Shown: one piece after another, positions 39,836 through 52,873 of the stretch
Layout: each line of letters opens with the position of its first letter
Position numbering within the stretch: the first letter of the stretch is position 1
NCBI GenBank assembly: GCA_965240325.2
Contig: OZ251234.1
Coordinates: forward strand, 1,178,001-1,242,000
Source: Rebecca billardiae RCC1528
Lineage: Eukaryota > Haptophyta
DNA length: 64,000 bases
Reading direction: 5' to 3'
The notes under the pieces: model-generated
What the model was told of the DNA's origin: nothing
Database searches by the model: none
The model's input: only the letters and a program-made list of their open reading frames with translations
Translations under genes and position numbers: made by a program

Positions 39836-41277
39836 CTACGACGGCTATTGACGATTATATGATTACGACACACATTGTATATATGGGTTATGATGGCCCG
39901 CGGTGCAGGGCGGAACGCGCAGCGTGGAGCCCGCTCCGTGGGGCCTAACCACGTTTCAAAAAGATCTTTGACGATCAAAAAAAAAGGGACTGGGCGGTGT
40001 TTTCCAGAGTGGAGGAGACCGAGTTTCGATTTTTTGAGACCTCCTTACGCATGGATTAGCGTCGAAAAAGGGCGCGTCCGCCGTCTTGAATAGTGAACAG
40101 AGGAATCAACGAAACCCACGCCCAAGTGTGCGAGGCAGGGTAATTGTGGGTAGACTCTCGTTAATGTAGCTTGTGACCATAGTAAAATAATATGGCCTCG
40201 CCGCCGCAAGATGCCAAGAACGACCGTTGACATAATCGTCCAACCAACTCCAATAGTGCGAGACATTGAAAAATACCCGCCGCAGCTATCCGTATAGTCG
40301 GAGCGGAGGGGGCGTGCGCGGCGCGTGTCATCCCCGCGTTTTGTACATCCGGGAGACGAGGCGTCGCGAAGGCGACCCTTTCGCGCCCCTCGCCGAGCCG
40401 AGGCCCCCGCCGCCCGGGGGCGGGCTGCTGGGCGCACGAGCGCGAGCTGGCCACCGGCGTGAAGCCGAGGTGGAGCCAACTCGTCCTTCAGCTCGCAGGC
40501 GGCCCGGCTCCTGCGGCCGACCGCCCTGCTCGGGCATCCGCCTGCCTGCTTTGGCGCGGAGGCAAAACCGTACGGCCTAGCCCGCCGCCGCCACGCGGCG
40601 GCCAGTCGGGGTGTCGTGTCGCGATTTGCGGGTGCGCGCCTCGCGGGGCAGGTGGCACTGTCCCGCCCGAGCGGTTCCGACCCCCGAAATTCCCTCGCAA
40701 GCGCCCGCGAACGCGGATCCTCGCCGCGGGCTCGCCGGGGCCCATGTGCGCACCCGGGTGCCCCTGTCGAGGCTCCAGTCTGGTGCGAGCACCGAAGGAT
40801 GGTGCGGGCCGGGAGGCGTGGTGCGCGACGCCACCGAGGCCGCGGGCCAGCTAGGCACCGCTTGCGCGCCCACCAGTAGCCTGTGGCCCGACCACGCGTT
40901 CAACCGTGGCACCCGATGGCAGTCACGGTCAGACGGTGCTCTGCGCCTGCGGCTGGAGCGCGCTGTGCGCTCAGACGCGAGCGGCCGCCAAGTTGCCGGG
41001 TAGACGCCGTGCGCACGCTCTGGCAGCTGCGGATCAGCATCCTGCGAAGCTCTGCTGCCCCCACCTGAATGCTCGCACCACCCACCACGCGGCCAGCCGG
41101 CCGCGCGCGCCGCGCGGCCACCTCACCCGACGACTGCGACTCTGCGAGCCTTGGGATACTGCGCGTATATTGTGTGCTCAACGTGGGTGACAGCACAGCT
41201 GCGCCGCGGGCCCCCAACTACGTTGGTTCTGACGGAAGAGGACCGCGGAACGCGGTCATATATATATATATATATCA

Positions 41278-41327
<50 letters not shown>

Positions 41328-41561
41328 TGACTGCGCGACGACGACGGGCCGCATCCGGTGGCAGCGCGATGGCACTACTCCACTAGTCACTAGACGTCGT
41401 CGTGGTTGCAATGATCATGATGGCGGCATGTACATCAATTAAATCATACATGATGCGCCGAGTGGCCGCTAAGGCGACCGACGGCCGGGACGTAGCATGG
41501 GATGGCGCGCAATATATTGCAGATATTGCTCGTCGTCGGATGATGCGTCGACGATGTACTA
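39836..41561. other. Intergenic region
   Basis: 1.7 kb without a supported gene. It includes an A-rich run near 39978-39988 and GC-rich sequence with short frames at 40500-41200 that lack coding character. Confidence 0.5.
41257..41324. repeat. (TA)n microsatellite
   Basis: Two TA runs interrupted by TCATTC, lying 240 bp beyond the 3' end of the DPAGT1 gene. Confidence 0.95.
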
Positions 41562-43265
<1,704 letters not shown>

Positions 43266-43531
43266 GGCGGGTGTTGGCGCGACGTCTTCGCGTCCGGGTT
43301 CAGGCGGCCGGACGCCGGAAGCCCGGAACAAGGCCGGAGCCAGGAGGGGAGCAGAAGCGCGATTTATTTCAGACCGGAAAGTTTGATGCGCTTTTGGCCG
43401 TCAAGCACGCCCAGAATCCCCAGATAGAGTTTCGTTGGTCAGACAGTGTTACGCCCGCCCAGGCGTGTCAAGGTCGTTCCGAGTTCCAACCGGCTTGCGG
43501 CCACCCGCCGAGGAGCCTTGCCGCCCTCTCG
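43266..43531. promoter_or_regulatory. Bidirectional promoter region DPAGT1/RING
   Basis: 266 bp between divergent ATGs. It contains GCGCGATTTATTTC at 43357-43370, sharing the GCGCGATTT core seen three times upstream of the giant gene. Confidence 0.5.
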
Positions 43532-45214
43532 ATGGCGGGCTCGCCGCTGCGCGTGCGGCTTGACAGGCCGCCACCACGGCTGACCGACTGGATGAACCGC
43601 GGGAGCAAGTCAGCCCTGCACCCTCGTGCAGCCCCCGCCGCCTTCCGCCACGAGGTCGACCTCGCCGACCTGCCGCTCGTGTCGCCGGGCACTTGGAAGG
43701 TGTGTGTGGAGGCGCGCGCTGCGGCGGCTGGCGGCGGCGTGGCGGGCGGGCGCCGGCGCATGCGCGACCGCGCATCCACACGTGCCATACGCATACGCGC
43801 TCTCCGCCCACCCGTCCCCGCCCCGCCCCACGCCCAACGCCCGCGGCCGCCTGGCGCGCGCGTGCCGGTGCGCGCAGGTAAGCAAGAGTGGCCGCTATGT
43901 GGCCCCCGAGCTGCCCTGCCCGTACCTGGAGAGCCAGCCCAAAGTGCCGCGCCGGCGGAAAGTGCCCCACGCGGCGCAGGGCCCTACGCAGCACGCCTCC
44001 GGCGCGTCGAACGCCGGCTCGTCCAGCGGCAGCTCGGCAGCTGCCAAGCGGCGCAGCCGCAGCGTGCCTCCGCAGGCCGTGGCGCGCCGCCGAGCCGCCG
44101 CCGCGCACAACTCGCCGCTGGCGGCGGCGTGCCGCGCGTACGCGACGGCGCGGCTGACGGCCGTGCACGCGCACGCCGGCGGGCCCTCCGCCAGTGTGAG
44201 CACCGGCGGCGTCGGCCACGCCTCCGCCTCGGCCGCGGCAGGCGGCGGCGGCACCCGTCACCGCTCCGTCCTCGCATCTATCCTCGCTGCCGACGCGGAG
44301 CGGCTGGAGGAGGCGATGGCGGAGCAGCTGCTGCAGCTGCACGACCCGCAGATGTGCGCCGCACGCCCAAGCCACGCGCGCGCGAGCCCCGCACGCGACG
44401 ACCGCCGGGCAGCCGCGCTCACGCGCCCCGTGCTGCGCGGTCCCCGCCCCGCCCGCCTGCGCCTGCCGCCGCCGCCGCGCGCCGTCTCGTCCTCCTCCGT
44501 CCGCGCCTGCGACCGGTCTTTTTTATTTGGGGGTTTTGTTGGGCCTAGCAGCAGCTTCGTCGACGTGTGGGCGCAGATCACCTCCGCGGCGGAGGTCGTG
44601 GGCGTCGACCCTGAGACGTACGCCCAGCTCTGGGCGTTGCAGGTGCGCGCGCACCCCGTCGCCTCCGCTGCCGTGCGCTTTCCGCGCCGCGCGCGCAGCG
44701 GTGACTCACCCGCCTGCCCCGGCCCACCGCCCTCGCGCGCGCGCAGCATCGCGACATCGAGCCCGAGGACTACGACGTGCTGCAGAAGCTGCAGGCCACC
44801 GTGCGCCCGCCCACGCTCGACGTGTCGCAGCTCCGAGGCTTCACGACCGCGTACGTCGGCTCTCGGCGGCAGCTCATCGCGCGCCCGGCACAGCACGGCG
44901 GCTCGGAGGGCGGCGCGCTGCCCGCTGGCGCGGCGCACGACGGCGCGCTGGACGGCGCGCAGTGCGCGGTCTGCCTCGACGAGTACGCCATCGGCGACGT
45001 CGTGCGCGTGCTGCCGTGCCAGCACTACTTCCACCAGGCCTGCATCGACTCCTGGCTCACCGAGTCCTCCACCAAGTGCCCCGTCGACAACCGAGAGGTC
45101 GTGCGCCGCTCTCTGGACGAGGCCGGGGCCGGGGCGGAGGGCGCGAGCGGCGAGGGGCAGGCCGGAGCAGCCGGCGCGCGGCCGCACTCGGAGGGCGTGC
45201 AGGAGGGCGGATGA
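43532..45214 (+). CDS. RING-H2 finger protein (probable E3 ubiquitin ligase)
   Basis: Exons 43532-43699, 43878-44353, 44552-44642 and 44747-45214 join in frame to about 400 residues; the acceptor of exon 3 could shift by three bases. The RING-H2 domain near the C-terminus reads CAVCLDEYAIGDVVRVLPC then QHYFHQACIDSWL and KCPVDN, the C3H2C3 zinc pattern. Upstream there is a helical acidic segment (DIEPEDYDVLQKLQATVR), as often seen next to RING-H2 domains, and an Ala/Ser/Arg-rich region. No membrane segment is obvious. The inferred function is ubiquitin transfer with an E2; the substrate is unknown. Confidence 0.85.
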
Positions 45215-46732
45215 CAGGCTGCGGTTGTTGGACTGGCCCAGCCGGCCGCAGCGACTGCGATCGGCGGCCCGCGAGCGCACCAGGCGCTGCCGCGCGATGC
45301 GGGCTCACAGGATTGCGGCCGGGTGACACCGGTTGGCAGCATCGTCGACGTTGTTTGCGCGATGCGCCGTTTGCGCCGCCTGCTGCCGACTGAATGGCCG
45401 CCGATGGGCACACCGCACCGTCAGCAGCGGTGCCGAGCTGACGGACGCGGACGCAGGCGCCGCCGCCGGACGCGCGGGGCGGCCTGCTGGTGGCGGCGCT
45501 GCGCGGCCCGTGCCGGCGTGCCGGCGTGCCGGCCCCTCCGGCCCCGGGGCCGTGCCCGTGCCCGTGGCGGGCTTCACGAACTTCGACGTTGAAGCTCGGT
45601 GAAGCCTTTTAAAACCATTTGACGGTCGTTTATGTCAACTCGCAGTCCTGGCATATATTAATGGCGTATTATAATATATACATATTATAATAAATGTTAT
45701 TAAAATTATAATTTTTATAAGTAATAAATTATGATGAATCAGTATTATGCGGATCGAGTAATCTGCGTCCGAACCGTAGGCGTAGACGAGTTCCGACGAC
45801 AGGCGACGTACTACATACAAATTACAGTCCGACACTATACGACTCATTACGCGGCCCTGATAAATCAAAGTCAAAGTGCTCCGTCCGAGAGTGCTCGGAC
45901 TGCATGCTGATCTGCATCATGCAGCTAGCCAGAGACTACCGATTAGTTGCAGACCGTCTGCGGCCCTCATCGGCGGTACTGCTGCTGTTGGCGTCGCGCT
46001 GACGTCGACGACAGACAGACTGAGACAGGCGGACAGCGTCGCCGTGCCCCGAGCCGGCGGCGACGACGACAGACGGCGTAGTGAGACGGACACGGGCCGG
46101 CACTTGGGTCTGCTTGGCCCCCGCGGGCCCCGCCGGATGAGCTCGAATATAGATCTATCGCATCCGATTCCGAGTCGCCCGCTGAGACACTCAAGACCGA
46201 GTCCGCGTTATAAGTCGTTGACACTCTTATTTATATGAATAAGCTGCCTACTCACTACTTTTAAAGCCGCCGGCCGGGCCGGGCCGAGAATTATATATAT
46301 TACTCGCGCGCCAATTATAATACACATATTGAAAATGCGCTATTTAAATATAATTAGCAGCCTAGTAGCCTGATGAGCCTGATCTAAGTGAAGTGAATTA
46401 GTGAATCGACGACTTATTAAGAATAAGTAATTCTGCTGCTACCAGTACCGCGTCGTTAATTAATCATAGTACATTAGACAGTCTACAATTTGAGGCGGTG
46501 CGACGCCGCGGCCCGGCGGATCGCCACCGTTGGCAGCACCGCGCCGTACCTGGTAGTGGTAAGCTTAAAGCTATATATGTATGTACATGCATGGTCATGA
46601 TGAATCCTTCACCCGCGCGATCACGGATGATCACCCGGTGTCCGTGGCCCGGACTCTGAGCGGCCATGCATGGCACCCGGCTGTCGCGATGGCCCCAGGG
46701 ACACACACACACGGCCCGCACCATCGCCTCCT
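45215..46732. other. Intergenic region, markedly AT-rich
   Basis: Bases ~45610-45760 and 46220-46480 are AT-rich (runs of TATAAT-like sequence), in sharp contrast to the GC-rich genes. No gene, RNA or repeat pair recognised. Confidence 0.6.
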
Positions 46733-47320
46733 TCAGTGCCGCCCGCGTTTTGCCCACGCGGACGGCCAGCCGTCCAGCGGGTTGTGCAGCTCGTGACCGC
46801 CCTCCACCAGCGCCGTGTCGTCGCCGAGCTCGGCGACGCACCGCTTCCGCGGTGCCAGCGGCGCGTCGGCGGAGCCGGATACGGCCGCCTGGAAGAGCTG
46901 CGGCGCTGAGCTCGTCACTTCCCAAGGGCTCGACTCGGGTGCGCGAGCCGAGTGGTTGGGCGCTCCGAAGCCGCCCGCCGTCAGTGGGCGCTCGGGCCCG
47001 GTGTGCATGGATGTCGCGTCTTGGCCCACGCCATCTGCCCCCGGAGGGGGCGTGGGTTGCTTGCTGTCTGGTCGGTCGGAGTGCTGCCCGTTCGCAGCTT
47101 GCTGCAGCTGCGGTAGCACGAAATTGATCAGGCTCGCCGCATCGATCGTGTTCGAGGACTCGTCGGAGCAGTGCTTCACCGCAAACTGCAGGACGGCCTC
47201 AAGCGCCGCCTTGTAGCCCGAGATGTACGCGTCTCGTCGCTGCTGGGCGCCGTGCTGGTACAGCTTTGTGAGGCTCGTCGCCGCGTCCGAGTACAGCTGC
47301 CAGTCCGTCTGCTCCGTCAT
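46733..47320 (-). CDS. HAPSTR1-like (C16orf72 family) protein
   Basis: 195 residues from ATG 47320; a further in-frame ATG at 47467 would overlap the divergent neighbour and is less likely. Residues ~1-55 match the conserved helix of the HAPSTR1/C16orf72 family: TDWQLYSDAATSLTKLYQHG then RDAYISGYKAALEAVLQFAV. A Ser/Pro-rich region and a C-terminal segment (APRKRCVAELGDD) follow. In animals this family binds the HUWE1 ubiquitin ligase and shapes stress signalling. Function in an alga is inferred from family only. Its start lies 82 bp from that of the FAHD1-like gene. Confidence 0.7.
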   Translation of the reverse strand: MTEQTDWQLYSDAATSLTKLYQHGAQQRRDAYISGYKAALEAVLQFAVKHCSDESSNTIDAASLINFVLPQLQQAANGQHSDRPDSKQPTPPPGADGVGQDATSMHTGPERPLTAGGFGAPNHSARAPESSPWEVTSSAPQLFQAAVSGSADAPLAPRKRCVAELGDDTALVEGGHELHNPLDGWPSAWAKRGRH

Positions 47321-47402
47321 GGTTGCGCCGCCGCCCCGCGCGCGTGGGTCCTCGCGTTGCGGGGGAGGGCGCTTCACAAAGGCTCGTCGCTCAGAGCGAT
47401 GG
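47321..47402. promoter_or_regulatory. Bidirectional promoter region HAPSTR1-like/FAHD1-like
   Basis: 82 bp between opposing ATGs, GC-rich, no TATA. Expression of the pair is therefore likely coupled. Confidence 0.5.
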
Positions 47403-48218
47403 ATGGCAGCGGAAGTGGCGGAAAGCTGTTTGGACACGGACAAATTGAAAATGGACAATCCGGCCATTCCGGTCGTCGGTGGCCGCGCGCGAACTCGACG
47501 CGCTCCGTGTTGCTCCGCGCCGTCACAGGCGGGCGGCCGGTGGATGAAGTCGATCTTCCCGCACGTGCGCTGGCTCGCGTCGGAAGGCAGCGTCCGGGTG
47601 GGGACTGTCTGGTGCGTCGGGCGGAACTACGTCAAACACGCCGCCGAACTCGGCAACGACGTGCCCGAAGAGCCGCTCATCTTCCTCAAGGCGGCCACGG
47701 CCGTGCGTCCGCTGACGGCGCCGGGGTCGCCGTTCGCGCACGCCGACGAGGAGTTACACCACGAGGCGGAGCTCGTGCTGCTCATTGGCGAGCACATTCC
47801 GCTCGGAGGTCCGAGCACGCGCGCGCAGCTCCGCGCCGCAGTGCACGGGGTCGCGCTCGGCCTGGACATTACGCGACGCACGCATCAGACGGAGCTGAAG
47901 CAACGCGGCCTGCCGTGGCACAGCAGCAAGAGCTTCGCCGGGGCTGCGCCCGTGAGCGAGTTTGTGCGCGAGTTCGAGCTCGGCGCAATCGAGTACTCCC
48001 TAGCGGTGAACGGCGAGCGACGCCAGTACGCGCGGGCGGAGGACATGATCTTTGAGCCGCTGCAGCTGCTCCGGCATCTGAGCCTCTCACACGAGCTTCT
48101 CCCCGGGGACCTCGTCTTCACCGGCACGCCCGAAGGGGTCGGCCCGATCCGGCGGGGAGACAGGTTCGAGCTCGCGTTCGAGCGCGGCGCGCATGGCCGC
48201 TTTGAGGGGGAGCTGTGA
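47403..48218 (+). CDS. Fumarylacetoacetate hydrolase family protein (FAHD1-like)
   Basis: 271 residues from ATG 47403; alternatives are 47451 and 47544, the last giving ~224 residues, the usual FAHD1 size. The core matches the family: VWCVGRNYVKHAAELG, PLIFLKAATAV, the metal-binding HHEAELVLLIGEH, GLDITRRTHQTELKQRGLPW, KSFAGAAPVSEFV and the terminal TGTPEGVGPIRRGD. FAHD1-type enzymes are mitochondrial acylpyruvases/oxaloacetate decarboxylases using Mg2+. The ~47-residue extra N-terminus could be a mitochondrial leader if the upstream start is used. No intron. Confidence 0.9.
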   Translation: MAAEVAESCLDTDKLKMDNPAIPVVGGRARTRRAPCCSAPSQAGGRWMKSIFPHVRWLASEGSVRVGTVWCVGRNYVKHAAELGNDVPEEPLIFLKAATAVRPLTAPGSPFAHADEELHHEAELVLLIGEHIPLGGPSTRAQLRAAVHGVALGLDITRRTHQTELKQRGLPWHSSKSFAGAAPVSEFVREFELGAIEYSLAVNGERRQYARAEDMIFEPLQLLRHLSLSHELLPGDLVFTGTPEGVGPIRRGDRFELAFERGAHGRFEGEL

Positions 48219-49183
48219 GCCAACGGCGGAACAAGCCCAGGGACTAGTCCGCGACTACTGTAATCGCGCCGCCGACTGAGTGAGTCGCCGTCGGCTCGCA
48301 TGCGAATCGGCCGACTCGCGTCATGGACATGATCCGACCGGATGATTCCAGCGGTGTACAGGCCGCTGTTTGACTTGCCAGACGCGGGTTGGAGTCTGCT
48401 CAGGTCCTCCACGGCGCTTGCAGTAGTACCACGTGTACACAGTGCCATGCTTGATGCTGCATGCACCTGAGTGGCAGGAGTGTCTGAGGCCGCCCGACAG
48501 AGTCAGACTCGCCACAGACGGGCCCGTGCGTCCCGGACGCACGGCGATGGGGATGGCCGAAAACAAAAAACTAAAAAGCCGTGTCCAGCGCGAGCCGCGA
48601 GGAGGAAAATTCGATCGGTGTCCCCGGATCGTGGGCACGCGCCACGCCGAACAGAGCGGTCCAAGCCCGAGAAACTGCCGCTGGAGGGCCAGTCGAGGGC
48701 CGGGCCGGGGCGGGTCGGCCCGGCTCCCTCGGACACTCTGTGCCATCCGTGCTACTAATGCGACAGTGGCTGTGCCACACGGGCGTTGTTCGCCGTGAGC
48801 GCGCTCGTCACGAGCGGCTGTTGCGGCGGGGTATTCCAGAACCAGAAGCAGTCAGTTGGCGCGCGCGCGGCCCGGGGTCGGACGTCGCGGCCTGACGGCT
48901 GTGCTGAGCAGTCGTCATTCGTCATCAGTGGGGTGGGTCAGCTCGACTCTCGAAGTCATCTGACGGAGGCGCTCACCCGCACTGGCGGGGAGGCGGGGGT
49001 TTCGGGGCGGCGCCCGCGCGCGGTGCCCAGGCGCGCGCCCGCACAGCGACTCAGCGCCCACGTCACAAGAGGCGGACCCTGGGCGCGGCGCGCAAACGCC
49101 GCGCATTGGCACGAGGGTCCGACTCCGTACGCCTCCGCTCGCGCTTGCGGTGCAGGGTGGAGGACGGGCGGGCGAGTCCGAGC
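48219..49183. other. Intergenic region
   Basis: No supported gene. An A-rich stretch lies at 48560-48578. Confidence 0.5.
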
Positions 49184-49612
49184 TCAGAGCTGCATGGAGC
49201 CACGCAGCGTGTCCGAGAGGAGGAACGGTGGTGGCGCGACGAGCTTGGCCGTTTTGAAGTACTTCGAGAGGAGGGAGCGCGCAAACTTGACCGGAGTTCG
49301 GCGTGCGCGCGTGAACGTGGGGCCGGCGACGGGCTGGTGCGGCTCATTGGGCGTCTCGTCGGGCGGGAGCTGGCCGTTGACGGGCGCGTACAGGTTGAGC
49401 GTGCTGCTCGACGGCAGATCCCCCGCGTGCTCCACGGCGTGGGTGGACGCGGCGCTGATGCGCTGGCCATGTGAGTTGACTGTCGGCGCGCCCGCGACCG
49501 CGCCCTCCAAGCGGACGTCGGCTGGGGCGTCGGCGGTGGCCGGGCGGTGGTGGGTCGGCGGGGTGAGCGTGCAGACGGAGAAAAGAAGCGCGGCGTGGAC
49601 ACCACCCAGCAT
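49184..49612 (-). CDS. Small putative secreted protein
   Basis: 142 residues from ATG 49612. The N-terminus (GGVHAALLFSVCTLTPP) looks like a signal peptide. The rest is polar, with Pro/Ser/Thr in the middle and a C-terminal segment RTPVKFARSLLSKYFKTAKL. Balanced composition suggests a real protein rather than an antisense shadow. No family recognised. Confidence 0.45.
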   Translation of the reverse strand: MLGGVHAALLFSVCTLTPPTHHRPATADAPADVRLEGAVAGAPTVNSHGQRISAASTHAVEHAGDLPSSSTLNLYAPVNGQLPPDETPNEPHQPVAGPTFTRARRTPVKFARSLLSKYFKTAKLVAPPPFLLSDTLRGSMQL

Positions 49613-50285
49613 TCAGCGCGGCCTCGTGTGTGCGCGCGCTTGGTCGAACGGGATAAAGAGGGCGGGCGGCCCGGAGCGTCGAGAAGCGCTGATTGATCCG
49701 TCTGGTCCCGAGCCCCCGGAGCGCGCTTGATTAGCACGTGAGCGCTTCGTGAAGGGTTGGCCCGCCGTCCCTCCACTCTCAACTCGGAGGCCGTGAACCG
49801 TCACGGCACGGACGATCGAAAGCCGAAACAGCCGAAGATTGGACTCAATTGACGAGATTCTTGGCATCTCGCGAGCATCTCCGAGCATCGAATTATGCAG
49901 CGCTGAGCGGCAGACTAGTTGAAAAATACCGACATAGACGAATCCGGGCGGTCGGAAGCGGCGGAGGCCGCACCTCCATCAATCCGGCCCGAGCAGGAAT
50001 CCGAGAGGCCGGCCGAAAAAGCCCGCGAAAACTGCGCGATCCGTCGATAAACTCATCAGGGCGCATTCAGGCGCGATTCGCAGAAGCTTGCGGCAGGACG
50101 GCCGGCCAGCCCCGCCCGCGCGCTGCACGCATGCACGCCTCGTCGCGCCAGCGGCACGCGCCACGCCAGGCGCCATTGGCAGAGCTCGCGCGCGCCGCGC
50201 AGCCGCACTCGCCAGCGCGTGCAGCAGCCGCCTCCCACCGCGGCAGCGCGCTCGAGCGCGTCCCGACCTCGGGGGCGGCGGCGCG
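49613..50285. other. Intergenic region
   Basis: Between the secreted-protein gene and the ABCA 3' end. Nothing recognisable. Confidence 0.4.
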
Positions 50286-52842
50286 TCACTCGGCGTCCGC
50301 CGTCGCGCCCGCCTCGCGCGCGATCTTGAGGAAGACCTCCTCGAGCGAGGTCTGCCGGAGCCCCCAGTCCACGATCCCCGTCCCCTCGGGCCGCGCCTCG
50401 AAGCGCTCGAACACCTCCGAGAGCCGCACGTCGCTGCGGCGCGCGCTGTAGGTGCGCGCGCTCGCCGACGCGACGAGAAGCTCCGAGTGAGGCAGCACCT
50501 CGCGGACGAAGGCGTCGGTCGCGGCGGCGGCGTCGGCGCGGTGCGCGACGTCCACCTTCACAAAGTCGCCGAACTTGTTCTTCAGGTGCACCGTCGTGCC
50601 CAGGCAGCGCAGCTCGCCGTTCGCCATGATGCCGATCCGGCCGCACAGCGCTGTGGCCGAGCCGCAAGCGCGCGGCCGACGCGAGCGCGGAGCGAGCGTG
50701 CGCGGCGGGCGGCGAAGGGGCGTGAGCGCAAGCGGGCGCGGGCTGCGCCATGCGCTCTGCGCGTGTGCGCGTGCGCTCGTGCGCACGCCCTCCGCCCACG
50801 CCCGCGCGCGCACGCGGCCGCAGGCCAGCCGCACCGTCCGCCTCATCCATCGAGTGCGTGGTCAGCACGATTACTCGCCCGGCCTTGGAATTGTCGATGA
50901 GCGCCCACATCAGCCGGCGGGTCTCGGGGTCGAGGCCGGTGGTCGGCTCGTCGAGGAAGACCACCGCGGGGTCGCCCACCAGCGCGATCCCCAGGCTGAC
51001 GCGCCGCTTCTGACCGCCTGACAGCGTCTGCACGCGCGCATCCAGCTTAGCGCGCAGTCCGACTGCGGCCGCGGCCGACTCGGCCGCCGCGCGCTCTGTG
51101 CGCACGGGGGTGCCCTTCAGCCGGCAGTAGAAGAGCATGTGCTCCCGGACTGCGCACGCGCGCGCGCGGTGCGGAGGAGAGGGCGAGCGCGCGGCGCGGC
51201 GCGACACACCGGTGTCGGTGGCGCTGTCGGTGCCCCCGCCCTTTGCGCGCGCCGATCCGCGCGTGCACGCGCGCGTGCGCGCCGCGCGCAGGGCCGCAGC
51301 CGGCGCGCGCGGCGCGCGGCGCGCCGGCGGCGCGCGCGCGGTGCGCGCACCGGTGAGCTCGGGCCAGAGGATGTCGAACTGCGGGCACACGCCCATCCGC
51401 CGATGGATCGCGTCCATCCCGTCCAGGATCGAGTGCCCCAGCACGCGCGCCGAGCCGGAGCTCGGCCGGAAAAGTCCGGTGAGCACGGAGATGGTCGTGG
51501 ACTTGCCCGCGCCGTTCGGACCGAGCAGGCCGAAGCATTCGTTCGTCTCGATCTGAGGGAGGGGAAGGGCGGTGCGCGGATGCGCAGAGAGGGAGGGGCG
51601 GCGGGGCTGGCTCTCTCGTGAGCGAGCAGGCCGGCGCGTGACGACTGCGCATCGCCCGCTCTGCACCGCGCCGCGCGCGCGCGCGCACGCATGCGCGCGG
51701 CCGGCCGCGCGCGCCCTGCGTCACGCGGCCGGCCGCGCGCGCTCGGCGCCGCGCGGCCGGCCGGTGCGCACCTTGAACGCGAGGTTCTTCACCGCGACCT
51801 TTCCACCTGCGTACACCTTGCGCAGCGAGAAGACCTGCACGGGCGCGCCTTGCGCATACTCGCCGCGCTCCAGCGCGCCGCGCTCGGCTGACACGTCGTC
51901 ATCCTCCTGCAGGGGGCGTGGCAGGGCGCGGGGCCGGGCGCGGGCGGGCAAGGCCCAGGGGCGCGGGCCGGGGGCGGAGGCGCAGGCGGGGGCGCGGGAC
52001 GGCGGCGGCGCGCACGGGGTGGCGAGAGAGAGCGTGGGATGCGCGGCGGCGTGGAGCGCGCGGTGAGCAGCGCGCGCGCACGGCCAGCGCGCACGCAGCC
52101 CCGCCCCAGCTCCTTGCCCGCGCCCCTCAGCAGCCCGGCGCCCTTCCGCCGCCTCGCGCGAACCCGTGCGCTCGCGCGCCCCCAGGCCGCGCGCGCCGCC
52201 GCCACCGCGCCGCCGCGCGCGCTGCGCTGCCCGGGCAGCGAGGCCGCACCCACCGTAAGAGGCACGTGCTCGCGCGTGAGGCGGTCCGAGTCGGCAATGT
52301 GCCCAGGTGAGACAAGCTGGGCGAGGGTGGAGCGGCGCGCGTCGCCCGCCGCGCCGCCGCCGCCGAGCGGGCTGATGTCGCCGCCGCCGCGCCGCGCGCG
52401 TGGCACGCACCGCGCCAGCAGCCGACGGCAGCCGCTGCGCGTGCGAACGGCGTGGCCAACAGCGAGCCAGCAGCCGAGCGCGCGCGCGAGCAGCCCGCGC
52501 GCCGGCCGGCGGTGCTGCGCCGACGCGGCGTCGTCGTCGTCGGCGCCGCCGCCGGCTGCACCCGCCGCGTGCGCCCCCTCGCCCTCCTCCGCGCCCACGC
52601 CGCAGCAGAACAGCGGGTGCTTCGCCAGCCCGTGCTCGGCAGGCAACACCGCGTCAAGCCACAGCGCGAGCGGGTGCATCCACGCCGCGTGCGCAAGCAG
52701 CAGGCACATCGCGGGAAGCATCGGCTGGCTCGGGTCGAGCGCCATCCGGACCGACCAGCCTTTCGCCGACGCGAGGAAAAGGCAGTGGTACGCCGCAAAC
52801 GGCGGGTACAGATCGAGCCACCAGGGCCAGTGCTCGGCGGAC

Positions 52843-52873
<31 letters not shown>

